A stretch of DNA of 42,848 nucleotides from Moorena bouillonii PNG (GCF_001942495.1 NZ_MKZS01000001.1:1256571-1299418); one strand, 5' to 3'; positions 35,889-42,848 are shown, numbered from the stretch's first letter. Numbers and translations are program-made. The notes: generated by a model from the letters alone, not told the origin.

Positions 35889-36137
35889 GGGGATTGCCAA
35901 AGGCTATACCTATCTCGGTACTTAGATTGGAGGTGGACTGTAGACACAATCCCTTTGCCAACACCAGGTGTACTCGATGAGAGTACTCGATCAGGCAGGG
36001 GTAGTTGAAATAATTACCGATACTATTTCTCCCTTTGCGTCAACTGAGCTTTTAAAACCCGCGATCAGCCCTCAGCGATTAGCTTTGGGCTGAGTGTTAT
36101 CTATTTAACCGTTATTTATTCGTTATCATTTAGGTAT
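35889..36137. other. Gap between TnpB pseudogene and mdnB
   Basis: About 250 bp containing the probable right end of the TnpB element, a hairpin 'gtactcgatgagagtactcga' near 35972-35992, and an imperfect 'cagccctcagcgattagctttgggctg' stem at about 36067-36093. A promoter for the ligases, if the insertion uncoupled them, should be in 36095-36135. Confidence 0.45.
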
Positions 36138-37127
36138 ATGAACCGATCTCGTGATCTAATTGTCTTGATCACTCACAGTGGTGATTATTTCACTATTGAT
36201 AGAGTCGCCGAAGCCCTATCAAAACGAGGAGCTAAACCCTTTCGCTTTGATACCGATCAATTTCCCAGTAAGGTGCAACTAGCAGCCGGGATCACTAGCG
36301 AAGGACTTAGTTACCAGTTAGACTATAATGGAAACTCCATTAAAACCGAAGACGTGCAGGGGGTATGGATGCGCCGACTCTGGCATCCACAAGTCAGCCC
36401 AGATTTAGCTCCCCAATTCCAAGACGCTTGCGTTAGGGAATCATTAGCAACCATTGATGGTTTCTTAGATAATCTCAACCATGCTCGTTGGGTAGATAAG
36501 TTAGAACGAATCCGAGAAGCAGAAAACAAACCACGTCAACTCAGAATTGCTAATGAAGTTGGTCTGCTCGTTCCCCGCACTCTGGTCACGAATAATCCAG
36601 ATCGGATGCGGGGTTTTTTCGGGGAGGTTGAAGGAAAGATGGTGGCTAAGTTGCTTACTCCTCTTTCTTACGGTATGGAAGCTTCTTCTTTTTTCCTATA
36701 TACCAGCGTTGTGAAAGAAGAAGACCTCCAAGAGGCAGAAATGTTGCGCTATAGTCCGATGGTATTCCAAGAGGAAATTCCTAAACAGCGGGAGTTGCGA
36801 ATAGCATTCGTGGCGGGAAATCTATATGTAGGAGCTCTCGATGCTTATCGGTATTCTGCAACAACGATGGATTGGCGCTCTGCTAAACCAGAAGACTGTC
36901 CTTGGGAACCTGATCAATTGCCCAGTGAAGTTGCCCATGGCCTGAATGCTTTGATGGCAAGGTTAGGACTAACCTATGGCGCTATTGATATGATTGTCAC
37001 CCCAGACGGTGAGTATGTCTTCCTAGAAGTTAACCCCACTGGCGAATGGGGCATGCTAGAGCGAGATTTGGGTTACCCCATTTCTGATGCGATCGCAGAT
37101 GCCTTATTGTCTGACGTTGCTAATTAA
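36138..37127 (+). CDS. mdnB: Microviridin ATP-grasp ligase, MdnB-like (lactam-forming)
   Basis: A 329-aa ATP-grasp ligase of the graspetide family. 'LIVLITHSGDYFTIDRVAEALSKRGA' near the N-terminus, 'GVWMRRLWHP', 'KMVAKLLTPLSYGMEASSFF' and the metal-binding 'VFLEVNPTGEWGMLERDLGYPISDAIADALL' C-terminus match what I recall of MdnB (omega-amide ligase) more than MdnC. In microviridins MdnB joins the core Lys to Glu or Asp after the esters are made. It is ATP-dependent, cytoplasmic and guided by the leader helix. It follows the precursors but is separated by the TnpB pseudogene. Its stop codon abuts a 7-bp tandem array. The assignment to lactam rather than lactone chemistry is from sequence resemblance and needs alignment. 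Confidence 0.9.
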   Translation: MNRSRDLIVLITHSGDYFTIDRVAEALSKRGAKPFRFDTDQFPSKVQLAAGITSEGLSYQLDYNGNSIKTEDVQGVWMRRLWHPQVSPDLAPQFQDACVRESLATIDGFLDNLNHARWVDKLERIREAENKPRQLRIANEVGLLVPRTLVTNNPDRMRGFFGEVEGKMVAKLLTPLSYGMEASSFFLYTSVVKEEDLQEAEMLRYSPMVFQEEIPKQRELRIAFVAGNLYVGALDAYRYSATTMDWRSAKPEDCPWEPDQLPSEVAHGLNALMARLGLTYGAIDMIVTPDGEYVFLEVNPTGEWGMLERDLGYPISDAIADALLSDVAN

Positions 37128-37287
37128 GGCAAAAGGCAAAAGGCAAGAGGCAAGAGGCAAGAGGCAAGAGGCAAGAGGCAAGAGGCAAGAGGCAAGAGGC
37201 AAGAGGCAAGAGGCAAGAGGCAAGAGGCAAGAGGCAAGAGGCAAAAGGCAAAAGGCAAAAGGCAAAAGGCAAGAGGCAAAAGGCAAT
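37126..37287. repeat. 7-bp tandem array (aggcaag)
   Basis: About 22 copies of 'aggcaag' or 'aggcaaa', starting at the stop codon of mdnB. It lies in the transcribed space between the two ligases. Copy number is expected to vary between strains. Confidence 0.9.
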
Positions 37288-37572
37288 AATAAAGATGTTT
37301 TTAAGGCAATAATATCTCCCCTTATTAAGGATATATAGTCAAAAAATACTGTACATCATAAGTGCTATCAACGCTATAAAATAAAAAAAATTACTATAAA
37401 TCATGATTTATTTATGTTTGGAATTACCTAGTTTAATCTATCATAAATTAGATGTTGAATACTGCAATATATAACTAATTTATTTTTTTTGATTGTAGGG
37501 TATTAATTAGGAATAATTAACTTGGGAAATTTGTGATTTTTACTTTTGGAGCGATACTTAACAATTTTATTC
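37288..37572. other. AT-rich spacer between ligase genes
   Basis: 285 bp, strongly AT-rich ('ataaaataaaaaaaattac', 'ataactaatttattttttttg'), no gene visible. It could contain a promoter for the second ligase. Confidence 0.45.
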
Positions 37573-37647
37573 TCCCGACTCCCGACTCCCTATTCCCTAT
37601 TCCCTATTCCCTACTCCCTACTCCCTACTCCCTATTCCCTATTCCCT
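37573..37647. repeat. Heptamer array directly before mdnC start
   Basis: About ten 7-bp units ('cccgact', 'ccctatt', 'ccctact'), ending 13 nt before the ATG of mdnC, so the ribosome binding region is repeat-derived and lacks a purine-rich Shine-Dalgarno. Confidence 0.85.
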
Positions 37648-37659
37648 TTATTATTAACA

Positions 37660-38661
37660 ATGACAGTTTTAATTATTACCCATAGCCAAGACAACGAAAG
37701 CATTCCCCTAGTGGTAAAAGCCATTCAAGAAAAAGGGGGGAAAGCCTTTCGATTTGATACTGACCGATTTCCCACGGAAGTCCAACTAGATATTTACTAC
37801 GGTAAGAATACAGATGGTAAGAATAAAGAAAGACTAATCCTGAAGTCTGAGGAAGAAAAGCTAGATTTGCAGGATGTCTCAGCAGTTTGGTATCGGCGCA
37901 TTGCCATGGGTGCAAGAATTCCGAGCACCATGGATCCGCAAATGCGGCAAGCCTCTGTACAAGAATCTCGTGTAACTATCCAAGGTATGATTGCCAGTAT
38001 TGATGGCTTCCACTTGGATCGGGGCTCTGTGATTGAGCAAGCTAAGAATAAGCAGTTACAGCTAAAAGTAGCACGGGAACTCGGGATAGATACTCCCCTT
38101 AACCTGACCACTAATAATCCAGCCGCAGTGGTGGAATTTGCCAAAGAATGTGAGTCTGGCATAATTACCAAAATGCTTTCATCCTTTGCCATCTATGATC
38201 AGCAGGGACAGGAGCAAGTAGTGTTTACCAATCCTGTCAAACCAGAGGATTTGCACAACTTGGATGGATTAAGGTTCTGTCCAATGACGTTTCAGGAACA
38301 TCTCCCTAAGACCCTAGAGTTACGAACCACAATTGTCGGAAAGCAAGTGTTTACTGCTTCGATAGACTCTCAACAGTTTCCAGGTGCTCGTTATGACTGG
38401 CGGCGACGGGGCGTTGATTCCCTAAACGCTTGGCAGCCCTATCAGCTGCCCCAAGATCTGGAAGAAAAGTTGCTGAAGCTAATGGATTACTTTGGCTTGA
38501 ACTATGGCGCGATTGATATTATTCTAACTCCCGATGGTCGCCATGTATTTCTTGAGGTCAATCCAGTGGGAGAATTCTTCTGGCTTGAGCTTTGCCCTGG
38601 CTTACCAATTTCCCAGGCTATTGCTGATGTTTTGCTGAACTTAGTGCCACGGCGTTCTTAG
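37660..38661 (+). CDS. mdnC: Microviridin ATP-grasp ligase, MdnC-like (lactone-forming)
   Basis: A 333-aa ATP-grasp ligase. 'MTVLIITHSQDNESIPLVVKAI', 'KAFRFDTDRFPTEV', 'VSAVWYRRI', 'GMIASIDGFHLD', 'CPMTFQEHLPK', 'LNYGAIDIILTPDG' and 'FLEVNPVGEFFWLELCP' closely resemble MdnC, the omega-ester ligase, which forms the two lactone rings of the core before the lactam step. I chose ATG 37660 because family homology starts exactly there; the longer frame (from 37546) only translates the heptamer array. It shares the ATP-grasp Glu-x-Asn metal site (E and N of 'LEVNP') with mdnB. It is preceded by 530 bp of repeats and AT-rich DNA, an unusual gap for genes expected to be co-expressed. No acetyltransferase, ABC transporter or protease gene follows. 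Confidence 0.92.
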   Translation: MTVLIITHSQDNESIPLVVKAIQEKGGKAFRFDTDRFPTEVQLDIYYGKNTDGKNKERLILKSEEEKLDLQDVSAVWYRRIAMGARIPSTMDPQMRQASVQESRVTIQGMIASIDGFHLDRGSVIEQAKNKQLQLKVARELGIDTPLNLTTNNPAAVVEFAKECESGIITKMLSSFAIYDQQGQEQVVFTNPVKPEDLHNLDGLRFCPMTFQEHLPKTLELRTTIVGKQVFTASIDSQQFPGARYDWRRRGVDSLNAWQPYQLPQDLEEKLLKLMDYFGLNYGAIDIILTPDGRHVFLEVNPVGEFFWLELCPGLPISQAIADVLLNLVPRRS

Positions 38662-38803
38662 TATAGCAAAGGGAGCAGGCAATAGGGAGAATATAGCGCT
38701 ACGGGCAAGGCAATTCCTGTGTTCACCCAGATACAAACGCTATCTATCATAGTAACATAGGTAAAATAGTTTGTTTATAGTCTGGGTTTAACTTCAGGAT
38801 AAT

Positions 38804-39118
38804 ATGAGCATGAAAAAGCAATTATTTTATCTAATTAAAATAACATCTACTAGTTTAATTACTTGCGCTTTAGGTCTAGAAATTTGGTATATTTATTTAC
38901 GGCTAACCCATGGCTATCTACCAAGTAACCTCTATTATGTATTGTGGCTAGGAAGTATCGCTTTAATATCCCATTTCATTGAAGGTGTAATCGCTGCTTT
39001 TAAAGCTGACAGTTGTGATAAAAATCCTATAACCTATGGCATTTATACGTTTTTTGTGGGGTTTGTTGGATTGTGGGAATTATTGAATCCAAGTTCAGAA
39101 AGTTCTAGCTATAAATAA
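38804..39118 (+). CDS. Small integral membrane protein, unknown
   Basis: A 104-aa protein with three predicted membrane helices: residues ~12-32 ('ITSTSLITCALGLEIWYIYL'), ~42-66 ('YYVLWLGSIALISHFIEGVIAAF') and ~77-95 ('TYGIYTFFVGFVGLWELL'). It has a short basic N-terminus and a Ser-rich tail. 'caggataat' precedes ATG. I do not recognise a family. It lies 142 bp after mdnC on the same strand, too small to be an MdnE-type ABC transporter, but a role in export or immunity cannot be excluded. The His-Phe-x-Glu in helix 2 is unusual for a plain anchor. Confidence 0.6.
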   Translation: MSMKKQLFYLIKITSTSLITCALGLEIWYIYLRLTHGYLPSNLYYVLWLGSIALISHFIEGVIAAFKADSCDKNPITYGIYTFFVGFVGLWELLNPSSESSSYK

Positions 39119-39417
39119 ACCGTTGTACTGGATTATTTCCCGATATCAAGCAAAAAATGATTAGTGTAACTGACCAATTAGAATTGAGCGACCCTATTTT
39201 AGCAAGAGCCATATCCACAGGGCAAACGCATCTTAAGATTATGGTGTGGATGCACCTTAGCTGCATCATCCCATTTCTTCCTAACTAGGGCGCTCTAGCA
39301 GATGCGATCGCTAATAGTTCGCTTTTTCCCGACAGGTGGTGCTCGCGCCGCTAAGCTTGAGGCCGTTATAGGTAAAGATCGGACTATACTAGAATAGTCA
39401 ATAGCTTTTAGAGAATC

Positions 39418-39654
39418 ATGCTCCAAGAACTTGAAGCGGTATTTGATGGGACAGCTCTTCAACTGGAAGTGCCTTTAAACTTAGCTGCAGGTACAAGGGT
39501 ACGGATTATTGTTGAAAGTGTTTTGTCTGATTAAGTAAGGCAACCTACAACATTCCTTCAAACTGCTCAGTGTTTAAAATTACATGGTGACCCAGATTGG
39601 TCAGACAAAATTGACCAATATTTGTATGGGGAAACTGTTTCTGAGAATGACTGA
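39418..39654 (+). pseudogene. DUF104 (AF2212-like) antitoxin remnant with in-frame stop
   Basis: Read from ATG 39418 the 79-codon frame gives 'LEAVFDGTALQLEVPLNL' and 'GTRVRIIVE', typical of DUF104/AF2212-like antitoxins, then TAA at 39532-39534. The same frame continues with 'FLQTAQCLKLHGDPDWSDKIDQYLYGE', the expected C-terminal, toxin-binding part. A single nonsense codon therefore cuts an otherwise complete antitoxin to 38 aa. Its second stop overlaps the start of the truncated PIN gene, the usual arrangement of such pairs. Confidence 0.75.
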
Positions 39655-39775
39655 AGTTTTTTTAGATACTTCTTTTGCGATCGCATTATCTTCGGTCACC
39701 GATCATAATCATCAACGGGCTGTCAATCTTGCCAATCAAATTCAAACTAACAAAACTTGTTTGGTAATGTTGTAG
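39647..39775 (+). pseudogene. Truncated PIN-domain toxin (VapC type)
   Basis: From ATG 39647 the product begins 'MTEVFLDTSFAIALSSVTDHNHQRAV', the classic PIN start with the first catalytic Asp in 'LDTSF'. It stops after 42 residues at TAG, whereas family members have about 130-150. The other catalytic acidic residues are missing. It overlaps the antitoxin remnant as in a VapBC operon. With the antitoxin also broken, the locus is dead. Confidence 0.75.
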
Positions 39776-39919
39776 TTATCAATTAGGCTTCTTATTTATT
39801 ATTGAAAATTTATTATTGAAAATTTCAGGAAATTCCCCTTTCTGGTTAAACCATTTTGCTATTCAGCAACGCCAACCCAAAAGCTATAATTGCTTCAAAT
39901 AGCTAATTGCCTAACACCT

Positions 39920-40198
39920 ATGAGTCAGCAGCTAACTCTAGAAATCAGCGATGAAGTCTACGCCGACCTACAGCGTAAGGCCAATGCAGTAGGAATATCC
40001 ATAACGGATTGGATAGTCGCCGTTCTCAGCAGACAAGACGGAACTGTTAGCACTACGATGCTGTCTCCAGAGCAGCAAGAGCAGGCACGACAGAAGTTCA
40101 AAAGCCATGCAGGTGCAGTCAGTCTAGGACACGCAACGGGTGTAGATAACCTAGAGATTGATGCTGACCTAGCCAGAGCTTATAGTGATGAGTATTAG
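39920..40198 (+). CDS. VapB-like antitoxin
   Basis: A 92-aa protein. 'MSQQLTLEISDEVYADLQRKANAVGISITDWIVAVLS' is a ribbon-helix-helix-like DNA-binding start (one strand, two helices). The C-terminus, 'FKSHAGAVSLGHATGVDNLEIDADLARAYSDEY', matches the toxin-neutralising tail of antitoxins paired with PIN toxins. It lies 15 bp before a PIN toxin gene starting with GTG. Such antitoxins bind their own promoter and the toxin. ATG 39920 is chosen over 39890 because the strand-forming 'LTLEISDE' should lie at the N-terminus. Its product would be needed because the adjacent toxin looks catalytically complete. Confidence 0.8.
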   Translation: MSQQLTLEISDEVYADLQRKANAVGISITDWIVAVLSRQDGTVSTTMLSPEQQEQARQKFKSHAGAVSLGHATGVDNLEIDADLARAYSDEY

Positions 40199-40213
40199 AA
40201 GCGGAGTTATTTT

Positions 40214-40789
40214 GTGCTTCTAGACACATCAGGTTTGTTGTGCTATATCCATCGGGACGAACCACAGCATAAAAAGGCGGTGCAGTTAGTCGATGATGCG
40301 GGCAGTAAACTCTTGACTCATAGCCATGTCTTAGCTGAGTTGGTTGCTCTTGCACTGATCCGCCGGTTCCCTCGGGCTAAAGTTTTGGAGTTTGTGGTTG
40401 ACTTGGTTGATAATCCAGACATTGAAACAGTCTGGGTTGATGAACAACTACACCGAGAAGCCATGCAGCTTTTAGCTGATCGGCAGGACAAGACCTATTC
40501 CTTGTGCGATGCGGTCAGTTTTATTCTGATGCGCCAACGTAGCATAACCGATGCATTAACCACAGATCGGCACTTTGAGCAAGAGGGATTTTTGACACTC
40601 CCCGCCCTGGAAGGACGGGGATTCTTGCTTCCACGGGGTGACTTGTTTAACCAGGCCGGAGCCAGGAAAAATAGAGGTCTCCTCTCCACAAGCGTATTTA
40701 GTCTTCGGACTTGGGTTCCGGTGTGCCCCACCGTACCTTTTCAAAATCTATGTCTTGATGCAAAGCGCGAGTGGGGGAAACCCCCATGA
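40214..40789 (+). CDS. PIN-domain toxin (VapC type) with element-derived C-terminus
   Basis: A 191-aa reading from GTG 40214. The PIN fold is complete: Asp4 ('LLDTSGLL'), Glu42 ('LAELVAL'), Asp99 ('LCDAVSF') and Asp118 ('TTDRHFEQEGF') form the metal-binding RNase site. VapC toxins cleave tRNA or rRNA. Family homology stops at about residue 129 ('FEQEGFLTL'). The remaining ~62 residues are translated from an IS200/IS605-like end that begins at about 40599 with the hairpin CCCCG...CGGGG. The original stop is therefore lost and the protein carries a foreign tail that may affect stability or toxicity. It is paired with the VapB-like gene 15 bp upstream. Confidence 0.8.
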   Translation: MLLDTSGLLCYIHRDEPQHKKAVQLVDDAGSKLLTHSHVLAELVALALIRRFPRAKVLEFVVDLVDNPDIETVWVDEQLHREAMQLLADRQDKTYSLCDAVSFILMRQRSITDALTTDRHFEQEGFLTLPALEGRGFLLPRGDLFNQAGARKNRGLLSTSVFSLRTWVPVCPTVPFQNLCLDAKREWGKPP

Positions 40790-41035
40790 CCGCGCTGCAT
40801 CGCTTTAACTAGATACTTTTTTATCTAAATCTTTCATAAACATTTAAGTCGTTAGACCCAATTACGCAATATGTAAGCTCTACATATTTTTTACGTTGCC
40901 TACTTATGTTTAGACAGTATCTAGCTACACCAAAAGAAAGATTGATTATACTTTTATAGTAGCACACAAAGTGCCAACTTTCAATCCCATTGTCTCTTAG
41001 AATTGCCGTCGAACGAAGGACGGGGCGCGATTACC
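40599..41035. mobile_element. IS200/IS605-like end or non-autonomous derivative
   Basis: It begins with 'ccccgccctggaaggacgggg' (cited as the hairpin at 40600-40620), a form typical of IS200/IS605 right ends in cyanobacteria. It then has 'tcctctccacaagcgtattt', a 'gaccgcgctgcatcgctt' repeat at 40781-40804, an AT-rich part, and 'gaaggacggggcg' at 41012-41024. No tnpA or tnpB is present. Borders are approximate. This covers most of the 40790-41275 gap, where no gene is seen. Confidence 0.45.
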
Positions 41036-41208
41036 CAATTTTTTTGGTAAGACTATTGCCGCCAGCCAGCTAAAACTGCGTGGAATAGGCATGTTGGTGG
41101 AACAGGCATGTTGGTGGAACGGGCATCATGCCAGTTTCATTCCCGGGCGGGCAGGATGCGCACCCTACTCATATTCATCCGAAGATTCAGCAATGCCGGA
41201 TTTTTTCC

Positions 41209-41263
41209 CGATTCCCGATTCCCGATTCCCTACTCCCTACTCCCTACTCCCTACTCCCTTCTT
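41209..41263. repeat. Heptamer tandem array (cccgatt / ccctact)
   Basis: About seven tandem heptamers ending next to the 3' end of the secreted-protein gene on the minus strand. Confidence 0.75.
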
Positions 41264-41275
41264 CTTAATACTCAC

Positions 41276-41866
41276 CTACCGTCCCCGTAATTCTGTTTCT
41301 AGTTTGCCTAAATCCTCTTTCAAGAAAACCGTAAGTTGCCCAATGAAAGCCTTACCGCTATCATTTTGAGTTATTTCTATCCAATAGCCGTATTTTTCTC
41401 CTAACAAGAGTTGACCCTGCTCAGCTGACCACAGTGGTAGGTTTTTTCGTCGTGATAACTCTAAGATTTCTCGAGAGGGATAGGTGTATACAAACTGGGC
41501 GCTATTGTAATCTCGATAAATCTGTGGGCCATAGACAGTGCGTAGGGATTCCTCCAGGCGTTCGAGGGTTACCCCATTAACTTGGTCATGGATAGCAATG
41601 CGTTCACTGCGAATTGTACTCCGGTCTTTTGGATAAGAGATGCTACCAGGAGGCAAGACAGTGGCTTGAAAAGTAAATCGTTCCCCAGCTGTATCACTTT
41701 TGCGCACTACTAAGCCATCTCCAATACCAGGCCGTAGGGTGGGGTGACCGTTAATCCATGCAGCAACTTGATCAGTTCTCTGACCAGGCAGGGCATTAAC
41801 CGGATTGCCAGTTAGTGCGAATATAATGCCCAGTGATAGAAATGATCCTATTTTTATGACATTCAT
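41276..41866 (-). CDS. Secreted hypothetical protein
   Basis: A 196-aa protein from ATG 41866. I prefer this start over 41926 because it gives a clear signal peptide, 'MNVIKIGSFLSLGIIFALTG' to 'NALPGQ', and 'aggtg' lies 8 nt upstream. The mature part has no cysteine. It contains 'GHPTLRPGIGDGLVVRKSDTAG', 'RTVYGPQIYRDYNSAQFVYTYPS' and 'LLGEKYGYWIEI'. I recognise it only as a cyanobacterial secreted or periplasmic hypothetical protein. Its neighbours are repeats and mobile elements and give no clue to its role. Confidence 0.7.
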   Translation of the reverse strand: MNVIKIGSFLSLGIIFALTGNPVNALPGQRTDQVAAWINGHPTLRPGIGDGLVVRKSDTAGERFTFQATVLPPGSISYPKDRSTIRSERIAIHDQVNGVTLERLEESLRTVYGPQIYRDYNSAQFVYTYPSREILELSRRKNLPLWSAEQGQLLLGEKYGYWIEITQNDSGKAFIGQLTVFLKEDLGKLETELRGR

Positions 41867-41997
41867 AGCAGAGCACCTGTTAGCTGAGTTTTGGGTAAAT
41901 CCTAGCATTTTTATACCCAAGCACAAAAACCCCGACTAGTCAGCTATCAGCTGATAACTAACAGCTAATAGCTAATAGCAACACCTAGAATTTTTAT

Positions 41998-42376
41998 AGG
42001 ACTTACGAAGTTTAGTTGGTTTTGCCCCCCTGCCCCCCAATTTTGGGCAGGGCTGTTTCAAACTTTAGTAAGTTAACGATTATTGGAGATAGGGGGATAG
42101 GGGGATAGGGGGATAGGGAAATCAACTAAAATTTCCCGAAAAATGCCCAAATTTAGTCATTAAAATCTGACGAATTAACCGCCTTCAATCAACTCAAATC
42201 ACTAACAATTTGTTAACGGCCTTCGAGGAAGGTTAGATAAATTTGCCCAAAATCCCGAGTATTAGTCCAAAATTCTCCCCATCTCCCCATCTCCCCATCT
42301 CCCCATCTCCCCATCTATTTTTTGCGAGAATGAAACAGCCCTACCAATTTTGGGGGGTAATGATGTCAAAGTCCCC
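41998..42376. mobile_element. Partial MITE with a second MITE nested in it
   Basis: The left end AGGACTTACGAAGTTTA.TTGG at 41998-42021 and the following 'ttttgcccccct' match the element inserted in the WD40 gene (1308-1430). It is interrupted by the element at 42050-42341 and resumes with 'ccaattttggggggtaatgatgtcaaagtccccca' type sequence to about 42376. Its own right end (gtaagtcct) is missing, probably cut off where the IS1182-type element begins. Confidence 0.55.
42050..42341. mobile_element. Nested 292-bp MITE-like element
   Basis: Terminal inverted repeat GGGCTGTTTCA (42050-42060) and TGAAACAGCCC (42331-42341). Inside are 'gatagggg' repeats at 42089-42118 and 'ctccccat' repeats at 42277-42316, themselves complementary in style. 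There is no gene. Confidence 0.6.
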
Positions 42377-42421
42377 CAGAATTGATACCGCTGGCCAAAT
42401 TAATATTTGTTTACACATAGG

Positions 42422-42848
42422 TCAACCGGTCGGCGCAAGAGCAGCAAAACGAGAACATCGGGTAGCTGCAAATGGAACTCCCTGGCACCAATTAACCAAA
42501 CGCACAATATTCATGGCAGAAGCTGTGATGATGTGCTGCAAGTGGGTTTTAGTCAAACCGATATAGCGACATCGACGTAAGCCAAACGCTTTAATGCCCT
42601 GAGCTAAGGTACCTTCAATACCTGCACGCTGAGCATAGCGATGCTGGAAAGCCTCTGTTGTTTGGGTCTGACGAGCCTGTTGCAGGGCATTATGTTGGCG
42701 TTGAGGACGCAGGGTAATGGTGCGCCCTTGCTTTTTGGTACGAGTACACAAGGGACGATGGGGACAGAGCTTACAAGTGGAGCTAGCAAAGCCTACTTTA
42801 ATGATGTCATGACCACGACGGTCAGAACCAGGCTTCCAACTCATACAG
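42422..42848 (-). CDS. IS1182-type DDE transposase, C-terminal part (runs off window)
   Basis: At least 140 residues from the C-terminal end of a DDE transposase of the IS1182 type: 'CKLCPHRPLCT' Cys motif, 'QHRYAQRAGIEGTLAQGIKAFGLRRCRYIGLTKTHLQHIITA' region with the catalytic Glu in 'GIEGT', then 'NIVRLVNW' and the terminal 'RSRFAAL'-like tail. The frame is open to the right edge of the window, so the start lies outside; the ATG at 42844 is likely internal. The left end of the element probably lies at about 42377-42420, directly after the truncated MITE. Whether the full gene is intact cannot be seen. Confidence 0.85.
   Translation of the reverse strand, partial: CMSWKPGSDRRGHDIIKVGFASSTCKLCPHRPLCTRTKKQGRTITLRPQRQHNALQQARQTQTTEAFQHRYAQRAGIEGTLAQGIKAFGLRRCRYIGLTKTHLQHIITASAMNIVRLVNWCQGVPFAATRCSRFAALAPTG

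Noticed and set aside
37087-37338. An 83-codon frame rich in GKRQEAR
   Set aside because: It is only the translation of the 7-bp tandem array following mdnB.
37546-37659. Longer N-terminus for the MdnC-like ligase
   Set aside because: The extra residues come from the heptamer array; family homology begins at ATG 37660.
42243-42566. A 107-codon plus-strand frame
   Set aside because: Its start is in 'ctccccat' repeats and its end is antisense to the transposase gene.

Overview
The window looks like a chromosomal accessory region of a large-genome filamentous cyanobacterium, probably of the Moorena (Moorea) type. Three things suggest this: frequent GCGATCGC (HIP1) octamers, many short palindromic and tandem intergenic repeats, and cyanobacterial gene families (DUF1822, Vipp1/IM30, DUF721, a haemagglutinin-type exoprotein, microviridin). 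The genus is an inference. I saw no rRNA, tRNA or CRISPR array.

Layout. 1-3.1 kb: a gamma-glutamyltransferase gene followed 4 nt later by a WD40 gene that is frameshifted and carries a MITE-like insert inside its signal peptide. 3.2-8.2 kb: a sigma-like gene, a DUF1822 gene, a PLP-dependent Thr/Ser dehydratase-type gene and a DUF2283 gene. 8.2-13.9 kb: nested MITEs, an SGNH-hydrolase-like gene and a 1320-aa cadherin-like/DUF4114 surface protein with its own terminator. 13.9-19 kb: two tandem copies of a small-ORF module (promoter, leader hairpin, ORF of about 60 aa), then a roughly 3-kb noncoding array with about 41 copies of a short palindromic core. 19-22.7 kb: a haemagglutinin-type exoprotein. 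23.2-27.7 kb: a carotenoid oxygenase, a TnpB gene with a small divergent gene, and a family 2 glycosyltransferase. 28-32.4 kb: Vipp1, a second PspA/IM30 protein, a SPOR-like membrane protein and a DUF721 protein.

33.4-38.7 kb is a graspetide (microviridin) cluster. Two precursor peptides share almost the same leader and carry three and five TxKxPSDx(E/D)(E/D) cores, eight in all. They are followed by two ATP-grasp ligases resembling MdnB (lactam) and MdnC (lactone). A TnpB gene with one nonsense codon lies between precursors and ligases, and a 7-bp tandem repeat lies between the ligases. No MdnD-like acetyltransferase, MdnE-like transporter or dedicated protease is visible here.

38.8-42.8 kb: a small membrane protein, a decayed DUF104/PIN toxin-antitoxin pair, a second VapBC-like pair whose toxin ends inside an IS200/IS605-like end, a secreted hypothetical protein, nested MITEs and the 3' part of an IS1182-type transposase gene running off the window.

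A theme runs through the region: mobile short repeats have entered coding sequence in frame at several places (WD40 N- and C-terminus, sigma-like gene, DUF721 gene, TnpB C-terminus, PIN toxin C-terminus).
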